Both the position numbers and the translations under genes were made by a program. Positions 61,352-64,000 of a stretch of DNA of 64,000 nucleotides are shown piece after piece (position 1 is the stretch's first letter; every line of letters begins with the position of its first letter). Below the pieces are notes generated by a model. It had not been told where the DNA came from. It made no database searches and worked only from the letters and a program-made list of their open reading frames with translations. This DNA comes from an uncultured Pirellula sp. (GTDB lineage Bacteria > Planctomycetota > Planctomycetia > Pirellulales > Pirellulaceae): contig CAITIE010000051.1 in assembly GCA_903892355.1 (NCBI GenBank), positions 1 to 64,000 on the forward strand, given 5' to 3'.

Positions 61352-62977
61352 CTACTTTCGCGAATCCGACTTGAGGGAAGAAATCTCTTTTTCGATTGCA
61401 CTGATACGGTGATTGAGTCGAGTCAGTTCGTCCGATGTGTACGGGTGATCGATGCTCTCAAGTGGTACTGTAGCGATCACAAAATAGCGGATAGGAATTC
61501 TCGTATTCGCAGCATCGCAAACAGAAAGATCGATCGGAACCGAAATTGGAAGATCTACCAGCAGTGGAATCCCAACCCGTTGCTTCAATGTTTCACAATC
61601 GCTGACAACCTTGCCGAGGATATCCTGGGGTGTGATCCCAGGCTTGCCATCCACGGCCCTTAACTTTTTCGCAAAATCCATCGCGCATACATTCTTTAGC
61701 GCCTCGTTGTCCACCGTAATGTCACCGCTATCCTCGGACAAAGTGATCCCAACGATGTCATGATGCATCGCAAATCGATATGGCAATTTGCCTCCTCGAA
61801 TGGAGTGACGGAGGCGTGTGGAACCAGAACTATCGAGCACAAAAGCAGACTGTTGAAAATCCCATGCTAAGGGCTCCTGCCCATTCAACCGTTCAAAGCG
61901 AGTGCAAATCAATTCGCTGTCCACCGCTACAACCAAATCGCCAACGTCGTTGATCACCATGAGGGGAATCGGTCTCGATGTATTCCCGGGACGCTCGCCT
62001 TTGATGAGAACTTGTCGATTCCTGTGCGATGATTCGAACATGATCGTGTCGAGCAGCAACTCAAATTGGAATCCTTTTTTGTGAACCTGAGAGTCCTTGA
62101 CCCAATGAATCGGTGCTCGAAGCTCCACGAAACCTGCATTGCCAGGCAAGACTATGGGGCTGTGGTACAGATGACCATCCACCGCATCGATATCGTAATT
62201 CTCACTTCGCAATCGCCCTCGCCAATCGTTCGTAGGCAGCGGCTCATAAGTATTCAAGACTTCGTTTGCTAAAGAACGAAAGCTGGGCTTGGTTAAAGAA
62301 ATCGTTGTGGGCGATGCTACGATCAGCTTACAATCGAGCTTGTCATCGTACAAACACGGATCTACATAATTGCCTGACGGAGTCAAAACTCGCTGCTTAG
62401 TTGCCATCAACGACTGGCGACTCTTACGCTGGGTGCGAATAAGTCGCCTTTGCGTCAGTGAATAGACCTCGACACCTTGCGACGACTGAACGACCAAGAT
62501 ATCTCCGGATACTTTCATGTCCAATGGTTGGCTTTCCAACACAAATGATTGGGCCATGGAAAGGTCAGAACGGTTAGCCACCATCACCTTTTTTTGGTCG
62601 CTGCAAAACACAATCCAGTTCGATTGAATCGCAATCAACAGCGGTGGATGGTTCAGCGGAAAATTGCCCGAGCTTTCGTTTGTTGTCACGTTCACGACAC
62701 GATAAAACAAAGCCGCAGGCTTGTCTCCTTGACCGGCGGATTCGCTCTCGAATCCCCAAACAACCAAACTGCTAGACTCCGCCGCAATGGCGATGCCTTG
62801 CACCGCGAGAGGGACCCTGAATTGCCGCAATGGTTGCATTGGATCCTGAGCAAACAATCCCGCTGGCAACGAAAAAAGGAACCCAACAAGCAACAACCAT
62901 ATCGATGTGCTTATCAGGGGATTGGTTTTTCGGCGGGGTTCGCCCACAATTGACTCACTCAAACAAACCATTTGCAT
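61352..62977 (-). CDS. Secreted beta-propeller-type protein with coiled-coil tail, paralogue 1
   Basis: 541 residues. Signal/anchor ISTSIWLLLVGFLFSLPAGLFAQ near residues 23-45. The propeller-like part starts PLAVQGIAIAAESSSLVVWGF, PPLLIAIQSNWIVFCSDQKKVMVANRS and FVLESQPLDMKVSGDILVVQSSQGVEVYS, closely matching the strand order of paralogue 2. GGKLPYRFAMHHDIVGITLSEDSGDITVDN then leads to LLVDLPISVPIDLSVCDAANTRIPIRYFVIATVPLESI, the shared module. The tail LTRLNHRISAIEKEISSLKSD is a coiled coil. First gene of the array; promoter lies in the 62978-63300 gap shared with a divergent gene. Confidence 0.8.
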   Translation of the reverse strand: MQMVCLSESIVGEPRRKTNPLISTSIWLLLVGFLFSLPAGLFAQDPMQPLRQFRVPLAVQGIAIAAESSSLVVWGFESESAGQGDKPAALFYRVVNVTTNESSGNFPLNHPPLLIAIQSNWIVFCSDQKKVMVANRSDLSMAQSFVLESQPLDMKVSGDILVVQSSQGVEVYSLTQRRLIRTQRKSRQSLMATKQRVLTPSGNYVDPCLYDDKLDCKLIVASPTTISLTKPSFRSLANEVLNTYEPLPTNDWRGRLRSENYDIDAVDGHLYHSPIVLPGNAGFVELRAPIHWVKDSQVHKKGFQFELLLDTIMFESSHRNRQVLIKGERPGNTSRPIPLMVINDVGDLVVAVDSELICTRFERLNGQEPLAWDFQQSAFVLDSSGSTRLRHSIRGGKLPYRFAMHHDIVGITLSEDSGDITVDNEALKNVCAMDFAKKLRAVDGKPGITPQDILGKVVSDCETLKQRVGIPLLVDLPISVPIDLSVCDAANTRIPIRYFVIATVPLESIDHPYTSDELTRLNHRISAIEKEISSLKSDSRK

Positions 62978-63300
62978 GCAACTCGGCTGCGGGAATGCGA
63001 TACCTTCCCAAGATCCAAATCAATTGGTCCGTATCCAATTGATTGTAGCGTTTCACGATCCAACCGTTGGATGATTCGCCAACCGTTCGTTTATTCGACC
63101 TTTGGCAAGCAAACGGATTACTTTTGCCCTGCCTATCCTCGCTTTCTACCTTCGATTGTGCGAATGCAGCTTCGGCATCCTGCCCAGCTTTCCCCGCTTC
63201 GCAACCGCCGACAGGATTGACTCAGGAATCTATTGAAGTTGGACGATGAACGTGCTATCTGATGGGACTCTAACGCTCGTTACGTCTGCACCGGGGTCAT
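62978..63300. other. Divergent promoter region of the paralogue cassette and the 63301 gene
   Basis: 323 bp between divergent starts. I see no gene and no clear -35/-10 pair; GGGG about 5-8 nt before the ATG at 63301 could be a ribosome binding site. Divergent placement suggests common control. Confidence 0.5.
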
Positions 63301-64000
63301 ATGCCTCTTTCAAGATTGCTCAAAGGGCTTTGCAACCTGAACAAACCTGGGATTGTTCTCGTCGTAGGTCTTTGGCTACTCACGGTTTCGAAACCCGCGG
63401 TACTTTTTAGCCAGCAATATACCGACCCGCAACTAGAATCACTTCCACCTCCTTCGTACAACGCAGGCTGGGGAGAGTCGAGTTCTCCAAGGTCGACCAA
63501 TAGGCACACAACTGCGGGCGAGCTTCCAATCCTACCCCCTCCCGTATCTGCCACGCCGTCGGTTGTAGGAAGCGGAGTTACCGACTCGGCGGGATTAGGT
63601 TCTCCGGGTTCGGATGCAACACAACCACTTTCAACATCGGAGTGGTTGCGACTCATGGAGCCAGAAACCTCGTCTCTAGACCGCCCACCCGATCCAACAC
63701 TTGGCGGCAAACCGGTCGCAAGAGAAGGGGTCGAACTCCCTGATCGCATCGACATGAACGAACTGAAAACGATCGATGGGTCCGAACCCGGAACGCCTCT
63801 TCTTTGGCAAAAAACCCTTCCAAACCCTCGGTATACAATCTACCGAGATCGCGCATCGATCGCCGATTACATGCCCGGAGATGGCGACCAATTTGGATGG
63901 ATGGATTTCCAAACGACGCCCTATCTCCCTCGAGGGCAAAACTCAGGCCTCACGACAGCGATGGGATTGCATCTCCTTTCAGGGCCGAATTCCGTCCCTC
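63301..64000 (+). CDS. Secreted protein, N-terminal part (continues beyond the window)
   Basis: Open from the ATG at 63301 to the right edge, 233 codons, preceded by an in-frame TAA at 63271. The signal segment is KPGIVLVVGLWLLTVSKPAVLF, ending near SQQYTD (about residue 40). A Pro/Ser/Gly-rich low-complexity stretch follows (LPPPSYNAGWGES, LPILPPPVSATPSV, AGLGSPGSDATQ) to about residue 135. An ordered region then begins (TIYRDRASIADYMPGDGDQFGWMDFQTTPYLPRGQNSGLTTAMGLHLLSGP). This kind of start occurs in planctomycete proteins whose C-terminus is a beta-barrel-like domain; the fold cannot be judged here. It diverges from the paralogue array. Confidence 0.8.
   Translation, partial: MPLSRLLKGLCNLNKPGIVLVVGLWLLTVSKPAVLFSQQYTDPQLESLPPPSYNAGWGESSSPRSTNRHTTAGELPILPPPVSATPSVVGSGVTDSAGLGSPGSDATQPLSTSEWLRLMEPETSSLDRPPDPTLGGKPVAREGVELPDRIDMNELKTIDGSEPGTPLLWQKTLPNPRYTIYRDRASIADYMPGDGDQFGWMDFQTTPYLPRGQNSGLTTAMGLHLLSGPNSVP

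Overview
The window looks like chromosomal DNA of a planctomycete, probably from the Pirellulales. Family-level markers support this: a secreted DUF1501 protein next to a PSD1 (DUF1549/DUF1553) cytochrome-type protein, a DUF1080 protein, a PKN-type receptor kinase, an N-terminal LEPR-XLL-like motif on a giant surface protein, an EF-G of the spirochaete/planctomycete/mitochondrial EF-G1 type, and PqqD-M50-HlyD membrane fusions. Genus-level placement would need a search. I see no rRNA, tRNA, CRISPR array, IS element or prophage.

Layout. 1-3101 (minus) holds the first ~1030 codons of a giant repeat protein that runs off the left edge. 3344-5037 (minus) has a CE15 glucuronoyl esterase and a small FeoB-associated-type membrane protein. 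5464-6303 (plus) is a secreted unknown. 6382-8895 (minus) pairs a glucose-dehydrogenase-like enzyme with succinylarginine dihydrolase. 9257-10714 has mnmA and a convergent Trm112-like gene. 10680-18954 (plus) carries a Pro/Tyr-rich secreted protein, a small cytochrome c, a DUF1080 protein, a membrane protein with an ABC ATPase, and a YeiH-type exporter. 19045-25056 (minus) has a Ser/Thr kinase fused to a TAXI-type binding domain, a UvrA paralogue and a membrane unknown. 25503-26468 (plus) is an orphan histidine kinase whose 3' end overlaps a minus-strand export cassette (26336-31466: metallopeptidase-LRR, HlyD adaptor, PqqD-M50-HlyD fusion). 31538-37371 (minus) has a stand-alone RNA polymerase alpha-CTD protein, the sulfate-activation genes cysNC and cysD, and EF-G.

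37787-46030 (plus) contains a DedA protein, a beta-CASP nuclease, a shortened UvrA, then recO-bamD-lptE-lspA, a tightly packed DNA repair and outer-envelope block. 46019-51784 (minus) holds a secreted unknown and the DUF1501/PSD1 pair. 51955-53617 is a cupin gene divergent from a GT4 glycosyltransferase that is coupled to polX (53614-55374), followed by a secreted possibly mutarotase-like protein. 56818-62977 (minus) is a tandem array of three secreted paralogues with beta-propeller-like N-termini and a shared C-terminal module. 63301-64000 (plus) is the start of another secreted protein.

The parts most likely to be undescribed are the three-paralogue cassette at the right end, the kinase-TAXI fusion, the protease/export cassette, the two non-canonical UvrA proteins, and the giant repeat protein with a 9-nt C tract early in its reading frame. 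Short head-to-tail duplications of 16-25 bp recur in gaps between genes and may be a genome-wide habit.
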